In this document: piece by piece, positions 1 through 9,165 of the stretch
Numbering within the stretch: the stretch's first letter is position 1
Layout: every line of letters starts with the position of its first letter
Source of the DNA: Coemansia sp. RSA 1804
Taxonomy: Eukaryota; Kickxellomycota; Kickxellomycetes; Kickxellales; Kickxellaceae
Reading direction: 5' to 3'
Length of the DNA stretch: 30,390 nucleotides
Assembly (NCBI GenBank): GCA_027578815.1
Contig: JANBTH010000153.1
Coordinates: 1 to 30,390, forward strand
Position numbers and translations under genes: made by a program
Notes under the pieces: model-generated
The model's database searches: none
What the model was told of the DNA's origin: nothing
The model's input: only the letters and a program-made list of their open reading frames with translations

Positions 1-291
1 GTGCGAGTCCACCGACTCCGACGCGCCCACCGCGTAGTCCTCCAGCTGCAATCCCTGGAGCAGCGCCAGGTACTCGACCCACAGCGGCCCATTCGAGGAC
101 CTGCCCTCCCAGTACGGCTCAGGCGGCACCAGCCCGAATGTCATCGTGTGCAGTCGCCCGGTGTCTGACAGCGAGTCCCCGAATACGTACAGCGACCGGG
201 TGCTCCGCTTGTGAGGTAGCGGTGCACCGGCTGCTCCTTTTATGCAGACAATGCAGGCCACCACGTACATCAGTAACCGGTACAAAAACAT
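1..291 (-). CDS. Secreted GDSL/SGNH lipase-esterase, N-terminal part (cut by window edge)
   Basis: Read on the minus strand from the ATG at 289-291, the frame stays open to the window edge and gives 97 residues. Residues 1-23 are hydrophobic and end in AGA, which looks like a signal peptide, followed by a basic HKR site. At about residues 34-43 is VFGDSLSDTG, block I of the GDSL family with the nucleophile Ser. After it comes YWEGRSSNGPLWVEYLA, the block that follows it in thermolabile-hemolysin/plant-type GDSL hydrolases. Members hydrolyse esters of lipids or cell-wall polysaccharides outside the cell. The Gly and Asn blocks and the Asp-x-x-His end lie beyond the window, so activity and length cannot be judged. 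A two-codon upstream ORF (ATG TAT TAA) lies just ahead of the start. The family call is firm; the substrate is unknown. Confidence 0.85.
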   Translation of the reverse strand, partial: MFLYRLLMYVVACIVCIKGAAGAPLPHKRSTRSLYVFGDSLSDTGRLHTMTFGLVPPEPYWEGRSSNGPLWVEYLALLQGLQLEDYAVGASESVDSH

Positions 292-1532
292 TGTGTGGTC
301 TTAATACATATAAAAAAGATATTATACAGATAATCTCCAAAAACAAGAACCAGCACCTGCTTCTCTTCTAAAAAAAACTGAAACTTCTAATTGATAGTGT
401 ATAGTGGAATAGAAACCACCATTTAATGTGGAGAGATACAAGAGGCCGAAAACATATAAAGAAAGTACACGTATATTACGGAAAAACTATCATAAAAGGT
501 AAGGGAATAGAAGGCGAGCAGCACCAACAGGTTTTTATATATTTCGACTATCGCCGGTAATTGCAGATTGAAAAACTCTCTTTGCCAGCAAAGGGAAAAA
601 AGAAAGGAAGGGACTGAAAATACGGGGGAAAAGCACAAAACTTGTTTACAAAAACTCTGTTTTTATATATATTTCACTTTGACATTGCTCTTTTCCACAT
701 AGAGAATTCCGCTCCATTTTGCCTTTTCACTCCATTTCACTACCACCACCTCCCAAATACGAGATAAAGAGGGAACAGAGCGAAAAGGCAAAAAATAGGT
801 CATTTCAATGCACATTTATGCAGGTCTAAAAAGGCTTTACGCTAGAAAGAGCATAAAGAAAAGAAAAAAATAGACACGGTCGGCTCTACTCTACGGTCCT
901 CTTCTTGGCACACCATGCCCAAAAATAAACCAGAGTGTGAAGGACCATTTCCGATATAACGCAGCTACTGGTGGATGGGGGTGGGGAGCCATTGCCATTT
1001 CTCCGCTTTCATACTCAGCTCATCCATTTGTTGACAGCAAGCAAGCAAACAAGAGCATGATGATACTCTTTGCTTCTTCTTCCAAAAAGTAGGCTAATGC
1101 TGTGTTTTGACCACGCATGCGGAACATTGCATTATTAGAAAAAATAAACTGTGGAAAGATGCGGATCTTCCCCCACTACTGAAATCGAATCGCATCGTGT
1201 TGTTTTTGTTTACCGGTCCTTTTTGCTTCTTGTTTTTGCGTCATTCTTCTGCAGCCTGGGACCGTCAACTAGCCACGCTGCATGAAAATGGTTGGCTCTT
1301 GGGTTGTATATGGCGATGATCCTTTATTCTTTCTCCTTGACGTCCCACTCTTGTGGGCTTGCTTACGATCGTAGGGTTCACAATAAAAGACAATGCGTTC
1401 TGTGAAAAACACAATAAAAAAGAGGGATAAGCTTCGCATTGTGCGGGTTGTGGCCGATCACATAGAGAAACAGAGAGAGAAAGCAACAACAAAATATATG
1501 GAAAACAAAGGTAAACAACAAAGACATTGGCG
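292..1532. other. AT-rich intergenic region, no gene seen
   Basis: This 1.2 kb lies upstream of the GDSL gene and downstream of the BAHD gene, both on the minus strand. It is A/T-rich with many short A and T runs. Short ORFs on both strands have no recognisable motif and no codon bias like the neighbours. It presumably holds the GDSL promoter and the BAHD 3' end. No tRNA-like B box was seen. Confidence 0.6.
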
Positions 1533-2957
1533 CTATTCATAGCGCTCAACCACAACATGTCCCAGAAGGAACTCTGCTCTCTGCACTCGCTCAATGGTCT
1601 CAGCCGGAACCCTCGCATAGATCTCGATGCCGCCATGCGGTTCCTGTGGAAGCATGAAGCAAAAGTGGTTGGACACCATGCCCACCGGGCAGACAAACTT
1701 GCACGGGCGCCCGTATCCAAAGTCGATGTCGTAGAAGGGCAGGCGCGAGGCATTGACCGTCACTATGGTTGCCTCGTGGTTCTTCGCAACATAGGCCAGC
1801 GGGTTGGCCACGAACGCGGGTGTTGAGTACGTTTCCACATAATGCACAAAATCCCCAACCGTGAAATCCCGAATCCTTTGCTGCACAATTCTCGCAACCG
1901 CGTATACGTCTAGAGTGTTGATGTGGCCCGGGGTGTTGTAGGTGTAGTCGATGGTCGAGGTGTTGCCGCAGAACTCCGCAAACTGGGGGTTTGCCCGGAT
2001 GGTTATGGACGAGCCACAGTAGGTGAATGGCTGGTCGGGATGCGCCTGCGTGTGCGATTGCCACAGAACCGCGGCAATTAGCGCGCCAACTGAAATACCG
2101 CGACAATCCGCAGGCCGCTGCTCCTTCAGCTTGTCCACCGAATCCGCCGATATGCGAAGGCGGTGCATTGGGAGTTTATTGCAGCCCGGGCCATTCATTG
2201 ACCTATTAGTACCTCCTGTATCGTCGGTGCGCTGCTGCTCTTTGGCACACCTTGCCTCCAAATGCTGCGTGGTATCGAGGGATAACTTGCCAGGCGAGTA
2301 CAACAATGCTTTGTCCCAAAAGCTCGTACGGTCGATATCAAACACCTGGACCTCGTGCTGCGCATGGCTGTCGCTAAGCATTGCCCTTGCCAGGTTCCCC
2401 CATTCGCGTCCAATCATTACCATCGACGCCAGATCGGCAATCGCATGACTGAACGCCATCGACAGACCAACGCCATCAGACATGTACGCAACGTCAATGG
2501 AAACCAGCGCATCGCCAGTAAGCGGGTTGGCAATCGCCACGGAGTTGACAATAGCGGGCGGCTGGCTTTCCAAGGAAAATCCATTAGCGACCATCTCTGC
2601 AATAGTATGCTCCTCGTCCACATGTCGGGTGACCAGAGGATACGGCGGGCTGCTGCTTAAATTGGCGGTCAGCCCGCCATGCGCAAACGCCGTCTGTTTC
2701 ATATCTGTTGCCAACGCAAGTGGCATACATGCGCGCAGCGTTCTGTACAGCGATTCCTTGAGCAAGTCAAAGTCCATAAAGTCAGCGCAGTTGCTGCTGT
2801 TGCGGTAGTACATGTGGAACGTGCATCGCGGGTAAATGGCGTTGTCGGCAGGACAGAAAACAACACGTTGGTGTTTTGCTGTACTATTAGGATCTGGTTC
2901 TTTGCTCTCCACAGCAATCTGCTCTGTTTCCAAATATGGACTGCTAATGGGTGCCAT
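1533..2957 (-). CDS. BAHD-type acyl-CoA-dependent acyltransferase (transferase family PF02458)
   Basis: This 474-residue protein has the two signatures of BAHD acyltransferases. The catalytic HxxxD is HAIAD at residues 171-175. The structural DFGWG-type motif is DFGYGRP at 412-418, near the C-terminus as usual. A GNTS stretch near 331 sits where the family's GN motif is expected. Length fits the family (430-480). Fungal members include trichothecene 3-O-acetyltransferases and other enzymes that acylate hydroxyl or amine groups of secondary metabolites, using acyl-CoA in the cytosol. There is no signal peptide or membrane segment. No biosynthetic cluster genes are adjacent, so the acceptor cannot be inferred. 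The start ATG lies in a good context (GGTGCCATGG on the plus strand reads as CCATGGCACC) and about 30-45 bp downstream of an A/T-only TATA-like stretch. Confidence 0.85.
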   Translation of the reverse strand: MAPISSPYLETEQIAVESKEPDPNSTAKHQRVVFCPADNAIYPRCTFHMYYRNSSNCADFMDFDLLKESLYRTLRACMPLALATDMKQTAFAHGGLTANLSSSPPYPLVTRHVDEEHTIAEMVANGFSLESQPPAIVNSVAIANPLTGDALVSIDVAYMSDGVGLSMAFSHAIADLASMVMIGREWGNLARAMLSDSHAQHEVQVFDIDRTSFWDKALLYSPGKLSLDTTQHLEARCAKEQQRTDDTGGTNRSMNGPGCNKLPMHRLRISADSVDKLKEQRPADCRGISVGALIAAVLWQSHTQAHPDQPFTYCGSSITIRANPQFAEFCGNTSTIDYTYNTPGHINTLDVYAVARIVQQRIRDFTVGDFVHYVETYSTPAFVANPLAYVAKNHEATIVTVNASRLPFYDIDFGYGRPCKFVCPVGMVSNHFCFMLPQEPHGGIEIYARVPAETIERVQRAEFLLGHVVVERYE

Positions 2958-3713
2958 GGCGTAAGAGTAATGGGTAAAGCGATTAAAATTATATTATATA
3001 AAGCGATAACTAATGAAAGACCAATTGCAAAAAAAGTAAAAAAAAGGTTCAAAAAGGACTATTTTATATAGGCACTTTTATGGACAAGTAAAACGTTGGA
3101 AATGCAAAAAAATGTGTAAACACCTTTAAGCCACTTTGTAGTTCCAAGCCACCATATACAACATATACTAACAAGCATACTTGTTTTATTACAAATGCAA
3201 GAAAAACTCCCAGCAATTGTTTAGCTGAATAATAGTAAAATAAGACATTATAAAAACACAATAGGATAGATGCCTTAAAAAGCAGCCTGCATATAAAAGT
3301 ATACATGTGCAACACCTTTCTCTTTGCATTCTGAATTTTACAATAAATTTCAAAATATACGCCGTATCTTGTTAGTGATGTCTACATATTGTAAATTAAT
3401 TGTGAAGGCACAGATAGCTTTTATTTCAACCTGGAAGGCAGCTATCCTTTCATACAATTTAATGCCAGAATTGGAAGCGTTGGGGGATCAGTTTCCAGTT
3501 CCATTTAAATTGAAATGTCATAAATTGAATTTTTTGAGTAATTGAATTTTTTTGAGTAATTGAATATCAGAAATATTTAATGTGCAACCATTTTTCTCCA
3601 TTTAGTTTTCAGTAGCTTTCCTTTTTTTCTTTTTCCGTTCAACATATTTTACTACATATGTTCAAGTATATACAAAAGGAAAAGTTTAACACTAGATATT
3701 ATTTAGCTTGATC
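2958..3713. other. AT-rich divergent intergenic region
   Basis: This stretch separates the BAHD gene (minus) from the first short ORF (plus). It is strongly A/T-rich. A TATATAAA octamer lies at 2995-3002 in plus orientation, and its complement also gives a TATA-like string for the BAHD gene. A TATATACA stretch at 3667-3674 lies about 40 bp ahead of the ATG at 3714. A direct repeat of roughly 18 bp (TTGAATTTTTTGAGTAA and a near copy) occurs at about 3525-3563. Nothing else was recognised. Confidence 0.5.
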
Positions 3714-3987
3714 ATGGGAGATACTACTAATGCTGGCGGTGGTCAGGGTAAAAAAGTTTCGTTTGCCACAGATGCACGTAATGGCGGACAGGGATCTAGT
3801 AATGGTTCATCAATATATAATTATAACAAACAGAAAAAGAAAGAAAGAGAAGAAAAGAAAAGAAAGAGAACAACAACAAAGAGAACAACAAAAGCAAAAA
3901 GAAGAGGAAGAAAGGCAACGTAGAATTAGAGCAGAGGCACAAGACACTAGTTACCAATCGGGTCCACGAGGGGGGAGAATGTGGTAG
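3714..3987 (+). CDS. Short Lys/Glu-rich protein with a KKVSF motif; reading frame uncertain (possible +1 frameshift)
   Basis: The ATG at 3714 opens a Gly-rich N-terminus followed by KKVSFATDARN at residues 13-23 and then a K/E/R-rich segment. In this frame the ORF ends at 3923 (69 aa) with a basic tail. From about 3840 the purine-rich DNA is open in all three forward frames. The +1 frame, ending at 3987, reads as a Q/E/R-rich helix with a short GPRGGRMW end and looks more protein-like. A one-base change in the GAAA-type run would join them. A third frame, open to about 4110, could be reached by splicing either 3778-3833 or 3799-3833 (GT...AG), but no clear branch site supports this. The ORF resembles the ORF at 4880-5032: both have KKVxF, then x3-A-x-N, then a charged helix. 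KVSF also fits the RVxF docking consensus of protein phosphatase 1. The family is not recognised. Confidence 0.4.
3834..3924 (+). repeat. Purine-only GAAA/AACAAC-type simple sequence
   Basis: An almost pure A/G/C tract rich in AAAG, GAAAA and ACAACA units inside the short KKVSF ORF. It is open in all three forward frames and is a likely site of replication slippage, which makes the true frame of the host ORF hard to call. Confidence 0.7.
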
Positions 3988-4879
3988 ATGGCAGACAGAA
4001 TCCAATGGGTGTATAATATCGACAGTTGATGTTGCTGTTAGTATTCTTTTGTTTGTTGCTTGCAACCAAGAAACAACAGTATTTGCAAAACATCTACGAC
4101 AGTACGTATAACGCATTCGATTGTCTAAAAGAAAACCATGTAATAAATGTGGTATGGTCACAGGTCTCAGATATACCTCGTTACATTCATCCACTTCTTT
4201 TCGTCATTGATTGGAAAGAGCCATCTTCAATAAAGTGTTTTTCTCTTTTTCTTTTTGGGTTAAACAAGACTTTAGCTTAGCTGACATTTAATGAAAATGT
4301 GGACTTTTTGTTTAATTAAAAAAGCAAGGGAAAACAAGTATTATATCTTTTCTACAAGGAGCTAGACACGGCTAAACATGAAACATTTGTTCACATGCTT
4401 TTGTATTAATAAAAGTCCTTTATTACGTGTATCCAAGCTACAAAAGACGAAAAAAAGAGAATAAACAAAGAACAAGTAGATAAGGGATATCCGTTTCCTC
4501 ACATGGGCTGAATGCCAGTGTAGACATCGATATGTTGTAGAAATGAAGAAAGAAGGGGTAGGTAGGTTACGCATGGCTTTCTTTTTAAATTTTCCTTCAA
4601 TGGGTAAACAGGACAACAAAAACAAATAAACAAATAAACAAACATGTTGCTTGAATGGCTCAAATACATTAGAATATAAAAATATAAAACATTTTCTCAT
4701 CTATTACCAGTGGGGGGTATATAAACAGTCGTTTAAACGTCCTTGTCCACGAATCTTATGTCCATCATCCCAAACAAAGACAGCAAACAACAGATTTACT
4801 CCAGCACTACAAACCAGCCAAGACACATTGAACTGATACTACATCAACCAAGTAAACCAAATAATCATTTTTCGTGACA
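3988..4879. other. AT-rich intergenic region between the two KKVxF ORFs
   Basis: About 0.9 kb with short ORFs on both strands and none convincing. An AAAC/AAAT repeat lies at about 4618-4643. The last 160 bp change character: a TATATAAA box at 4718-4725 is followed by a C/A-rich, G-poor stretch that looks like a transcribed 5' leader of the ORF at 4880. Confidence 0.5.
4718..4725 (+). promoter_or_regulatory. TATA box (TATATAAA) of the 50-residue ORF
   Basis: An exact TATATAAA sits just after a G6 run and 155 bp ahead of the ATG at 4880. The intervening DNA is C/A-rich as in fungal 5' leaders. The same octamer occurs on the minus strand ahead of the pseudoprotease gene (13523-13530). Confidence 0.5.
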
Positions 4880-5032
4880 ATGGTTTTTGAAAAGGTAAAA
4901 AAGGTCAGGTTTGACGAGTCCGCAGATAATGCGAAGAAAGAAGAGGCAAAGAAAAAGAGAGAACTTGACAGGGAAAGAAAGCGCGAGGAAGAAAAGGAGC
5001 GGAACAAGAACAAGAAATCCAAGTCGAAATAG
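4880..5032 (+). CDS. 50-residue highly charged microprotein with KKVRF motif
   Basis: The ORF starts at an ATG after a TATA box and leader and encodes 50 residues. The N-terminus is MVFEKV, then KKVRFDESADN at residues 7-17, and then an almost uninterrupted K/E/R helix ending in KSKSK. The order KKVxF, x3-A-x-N, charged helix is shared with the ORF that begins at 3714 on the same strand, 1.2 kb upstream. KVRF matches the RVxF docking consensus for protein phosphatase 1. The context KKVxF followed by a DN pair recalls the core of PP1 inhibitor-3/Ypi1 (KKVxW...DN), although the spacing is one residue shorter and the rest does not match. The product would be nuclear or nucleolar by composition. 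The promoter and paralogue-like architecture support a real gene; function is inference. Confidence 0.5.
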   Translation: MVFEKVKKVRFDESADNAKKEEAKKKRELDRERKREEEKERNKNKKSKSK

Positions 5033-5240
5033 GAACTAACGGGTTGATTACTACGACTGCACTACAAAGTTCAAATGAAGAGGATAGATGGATGTGGGTT
5101 TCCAGGCAAATAAATGCTAATAATGCACCTGATGTTCTTATTCTTTCTATAAGCTAATTATTCCCATTAATAAGATCAAATACCAAACGGAGAAACAAAA
5201 GACACGAAAAAGGGGAAAGAAATGTAGAAAAACGCATGCT

Positions 5241-7724
5241 CTAAAAGTTCTCCTTGTTGTAGTAGAACTTTGTGCCCTCCTGTCCTTCACCCGCCTCACC
5301 AGAGTACTTTTTGGCAGCGGCCTCGATGCCAGCGCCCATCTTATGCGGACCGCAGAAGAACACGCCAACGTCGGTAGCCGGATGCTCATGCGCCACGGCG
5401 CGGAAGATCAGATCAAGGTTTGGACGGCCAAAGTTGGTTGGGCTGCGCAGGCCGGTGATCGGATCAACCTCGCCAACATTGATGTGCACGTGCGTCATCT
5501 GCGCATAGCTCAGCTTTCCGGTCAAGTACGAGTGGATCTCGATCATCCGGTCGTTCATGTCGTTCTTCCGACTCAGCGAATACGAGCTGCTGTCGGCATC
5601 AAACTCCATCCGCGCATCGTCCTCCTCCTCGATCGCCTTCAGCAGATCCTGGAACCACTCGAACGACTTGGTGTCGCGCTGCACCCAGAAGAAGTAGACC
5701 TTGCGCAGTCTGAATGATCCGTCCCTGTAGCTGAGTCTGTACCAGATCGACTTTAGCACGCTGGCAAACGGCGTGCACCCAATGCCGGCGCAGAACAGCA
5801 TTGCAATCTCGTGGTTGAACACATCTTCCGACGCCGACCCAAACGGCCCGTCCACCAGCACCTGCGGCAGAACATTCGCTGTCTGGTGAGCTGCAAGCTC
5901 CGGACGCAGCCGCAGCGGCGGATCCGTAGGAAGCGGCTCCCACTCGTTGTCGCGGTCTCCGTTGACAATGGCGCTGAGCTCGCTCATATCCTGATCATCC
6001 ACGGCTGTCGAGACGCTTCCCGCAGCATGTCTGCCGCCGTTGCTAGTGCGGCTGCTTCCGCCCACATTGGTTGACATCTCGTACGACTCCGAGTGGTCCT
6101 CGTTGTTGCCTGTTCCCTCGCGCAAGTAGTGGTCCTGCAGCTGCTTGAGCGACGGCATCCTGGGCATCGGCTCCGGGCCATTGAACTGTCCATTGGCGTA
6201 TCCTCCCTGTGCGGCACCCGACCCAGCCGCACGCGAACGTAGTCCGCCACCAAACAGCGAGTTGCGACCAGTCGATCCTCCTCCTCCAATGTACTGCGAC
6301 AGTCGCGACACAAGCCCATTGCCATGCTGCTGCTGCTGCTGCTGGTGGCGATCATTGGCATCCTGCTGCCCAGGCATAATTGGCCTAAAGCCATTGAAGC
6401 CCGACTGGTCAACCAGCAACATCGTGTTGCGTCTGTTTGCCGCCAGCGATAAGTTTCCACCAGGGGGATGATTCCCCGCGCCGTGCTTGTTGGCACGATT
6501 CTGGAGTGGCGCATAGGCCATGCTGTCCCGTCCTGTCGGACCAACGCCAACGCCAAAGCCACCACCTTCGCCTCCGCCCATTGTCGGGTTGCTTGGCATG
6601 CGTGACGGCGGCGGCGGCAGTTTCTTCGAATCACCGCCCCCCTTCTTTCCATCTCCGCCGCCGCCTCCACCAGCAGCATCGTCGTTGATAGACTTTTCGA
6701 GCGCCTTCCAATGCTCGCTCTTTGCGCCCAGCGCCTCGGCAAACGCAGTCGTCCAGTCTCCAACAACGCGAATATGAACGGAAACGTAGTCCTCTTCAGG
6801 CGCGCTGGTCAGCGTAAAGGGATGCCACTGGTGCGGAGACACCGCCGGGCAGTTCAAAAACGCATACTGGCCAGACTTGCCCTTGAATCCACGGGGCTTC
6901 TGCATCTGAACCTCAAGCACCTTGGCCGGGTGGAGAATGACCTTTTGCACGCGCATGTGGTTGGCTCGCCAGTTTGCGCGGTACTCGCGAGACAGCCGCT
7001 CAAACAGATAGATCACGCCGCTGGCAATCCAGTACTTGTAGAACGCAGCTCCCGTGTTGCAGTACGGCGGGAGGTTCTTCTTTAGGAGACAGAAGCCGCC
7101 GTGGATGGAGAAGCACACAAAGTATACAAAGAACAGGTGGTGGAGGTACCAGAAGACGTTAAAGTTCTTGTGGCGGATCTTCGAGTGAGCCGTGACTCCC
7201 ATTATGATCATGCAAGCAAGCATGATGTGGCCGGTGATGCTGTGGCCAGTGGCGAAAAGCAGCTTCCAGTACGGCGTGTTCGTGGCCTTGGCAACTACGT
7301 GGTAGTTGCGGTAGTGGGAGAATGTGTGTATCAGGGCGAACAGTATTATCGAGTAGCCAATGACCTTGTGAAAGAGCAGCGCATGATCAAACGGAATGAT
7401 GCGGTTGAGGGACGTTGTGCGGATCCACGAGATGACTGTGCGGCAGATAGGAAACAGAACCAGTGCTGTGTTGATGTGCAGGACCAGCGCTGCTCCACGC
7501 GCACTAATAAACGAGCCGCCAAGCAGGTCGTACATGTTCTGCCACTGCGGGTGGTATCTGTAGTTGACAATGGCAAGCGAGAAGAGCAGCAGCTCAATGA
7601 TGATCCACAGCCCAAAGTACACATACCGCTTTCCATCGTTGATCATCCATAGCTCGAAGCGATGGAGAAATGTCGGTTTGCGCGGCTGAATGTCAGCGTA
7701 TGTGGAGTTTTTAAGATCTAGCAT
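5241..7724 (-). CDS. NADPH oxidase (NOX, ferric-reductase superfamily) with large inserted low-complexity region
   Basis: This 827-residue protein is a NOX catalytic subunit, which moves electrons from NADPH through FAD and two haems across the membrane to make superoxide. Haem ligands fit His119 and His133 (FHK...IHT) and His195 and His208 (YLHH...IHG), with 14- and 13-residue spacings as in NOX2. The FAD motif HPFTLTSAPEED is at 301-312. NADPH-lobe motifs are DGPFGSASEDVF at 625-636, CAGIGCTPFASVLKS at 645-659 and FFCGPHKMG at 789-797. The C-terminus is KENF, as in gp91phox. No EF hands are present, so it is NoxA/NoxB-like. Residues about 348-605 are a Gly/Asn/Gln/Ser-rich insertion, with G6 and Q6 runs, that typical NOX proteins lack. 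It lies between the FAD and NADPH lobes, and the frame stays open through it. Activation in fungi usually needs NoxR and Rac; neither is in this window. Confidence 0.95.
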   Translation of the reverse strand: MLDLKNSTYADIQPRKPTFLHRFELWMINDGKRYVYFGLWIIIELLLFSLAIVNYRYHPQWQNMYDLLGGSFISARGAALVLHINTALVLFPICRTVISWIRTTSLNRIIPFDHALLFHKVIGYSIILFALIHTFSHYRNYHVVAKATNTPYWKLLFATGHSITGHIMLACMIIMGVTAHSKIRHKNFNVFWYLHHLFFVYFVCFSIHGGFCLLKKNLPPYCNTGAAFYKYWIASGVIYLFERLSREYRANWRANHMRVQKVILHPAKVLEVQMQKPRGFKGKSGQYAFLNCPAVSPHQWHPFTLTSAPEEDYVSVHIRVVGDWTTAFAEALGAKSEHWKALEKSINDDAAGGGGGGDGKKGGGDSKKLPPPPSRMPSNPTMGGGEGGGFGVGVGPTGRDSMAYAPLQNRANKHGAGNHPPGGNLSLAANRRNTMLLVDQSGFNGFRPIMPGQQDANDRHQQQQQQHGNGLVSRLSQYIGGGGSTGRNSLFGGGLRSRAAGSGAAQGGYANGQFNGPEPMPRMPSLKQLQDHYLREGTGNNEDHSESYEMSTNVGGSSRTSNGGRHAAGSVSTAVDDQDMSELSAIVNGDRDNEWEPLPTDPPLRLRPELAAHQTANVLPQVLVDGPFGSASEDVFNHEIAMLFCAGIGCTPFASVLKSIWYRLSYRDGSFRLRKVYFFWVQRDTKSFEWFQDLLKAIEEEDDARMEFDADSSSYSLSRKNDMNDRMIEIHSYLTGKLSYAQMTHVHINVGEVDPITGLRSPTNFGRPNLDLIFRAVAHEHPATDVGVFFCGPHKMGAGIEAAAKKYSGEAGEGQEGTKFYYNKENF

Positions 7725-9165
7725 ATTTTAGTCGGACGCGTGTGCATGTGGCGTAATAAAAAAAGGAAGAAAAAAGCGGTTGAATGTAGGCCCAGCAGGC
7801 AATAACAAGGTACAGAATAATACAATTGAAAGAAGAAGAAATAAAGAATAGCGGACGCCTCCCAAGCAAAGAAGAGCTGAATGAAAACAAAGAAGAAAGA
7901 AGGAAAGAAAGAAAGAAAAACAGTACAGCTTGGTGTATAAAACAGAATAGTCAACGGTGTAAAGAATAAGAAGAAACGGAAAAGAAAAACCCCGAACAAA
8001 GTGGGCTGAGGTTGTGTGAGGTAGTCAGCCCACTTGTTGCGCCTGCAAAGTACAAAAAAAGAATTAAAAAAGAACAAAGACGGGGCTGTTAAAAAGAAAA
8101 AGGAAGTTTATAAAAAAACTGTCTATCTGTGTACGCTGTGTTTGTGAGCAGATAATGTCCAGACAGCTATTGTTTTTAAAACTTGGGACTTTTATTTGCC
8201 CAGGCCACCAAAGGATTGAAGGCTGCGCGCAAATAGCCTGAGCCTTGGATTTCTCTTCGTCTTTATACAAAACCCACCGAGCTACGCAATGTCAGAAAGG
8301 GATCCAGCCCCCCCTTTATCTTACAGATCTGGTTTAGTATTGCCCAACAAACAGGCACGCTTTAGTTGTTTTCTCTTTTCGGCTTCCAAAGAAGCCAGGG
8401 AGCGGAGATAATTGAGCAGCGAGTTTGGGAAGGAAGGAAGGAAGGAAAGAAATAAACGATACACGGAACTACTTTGCAGAGCTTGCCCCTTTGTGAACCG
8501 CAAAGAACGCTGTTACTTTTTATACTGGCAATCAATAGAAGAGCAACCGGAAGGCACGTTGGAACAATAAAATGGAAGCAACACGTATGTTGGTAGAGCA
8601 AAATAAAAAATAAAAAAAGAACTGACAAAAAAGGAAAGGATGCAGGAAAAGTAAAAAAAGAAGGGATACTGCAAGCGCATAAAAAAAAGAAAGAGAAATG
8701 CGGCAAGATGAAGAAAGACGAATTGATTGACTGGCTGCCGTTGCAGCTGGTTTAGTTTTTTAGCTTGTTTTATTACTTTTCGAGTGCTATTTGTGCAGTA
8801 AAGATTCTTTATTTGTCTTTTGGGCATTTATGAAATCCAGACAAATGGCAGTGGAAAAAAAAACAAGCAGGATAAACAAAAAAACACTCAAACAGCAAAC
8901 TTTGTTTCTCAGGAGGAGGACGAGAAAGATCGACTTTTCTAATTGGAAGGCAATAAAAAACGACTTCATTCTCAGCGGCATTCGCCATCCCATCCCGTCC
9001 AGCAAGTTCGAAACATTGACTGCAATATGCGACCAACAAACAATGGCAACAAGACAAAGCGAGCAAGATTCCATTGTCTTCTCTTTCTCATTCACACAAT
9101 AAAACAAGAGGAAACAAGGTCAAATGGGACGAACAATGTTGTTGGGTCCAATTGGAGAACTGCTG
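7725..9165. other. Intergenic region, low-complexity, no convincing gene
   Basis: About 1.4 kb between NOX and HAUS6, both on the minus strand, so it should hold the NOX promoter and HAUS6 3' end. It has GAAA-type repeats (7891-7920) and a GGAA repeat (8428-8453). A 40-codon plus-strand ORF from the ATG at 8289 (MSERDPAPPLSYR...) and overlapping ORFs of about 100 codons on both strands at 8787-9107 have no motif and no support from each other. Confidence 0.5.
8428..8453. repeat. GGAA tetranucleotide repeat
   Basis: Five or so GGAA units run into GAAA units in the NOX-HAUS6 intergenic region. It is a simple microsatellite with no coding role seen. Confidence 0.8.

Noticed and set aside
8787..9107. 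Overlapping ORFs of about 100 codons on both strands
   Set aside because: Mutually exclusive, low-complexity translations and no motif or promoter.
7725..9165. Tetranucleotide repeats considered as a repeat array
   Set aside because: Units of four bases without spacers are microsatellites, not CRISPR, and the host looks eukaryotic.
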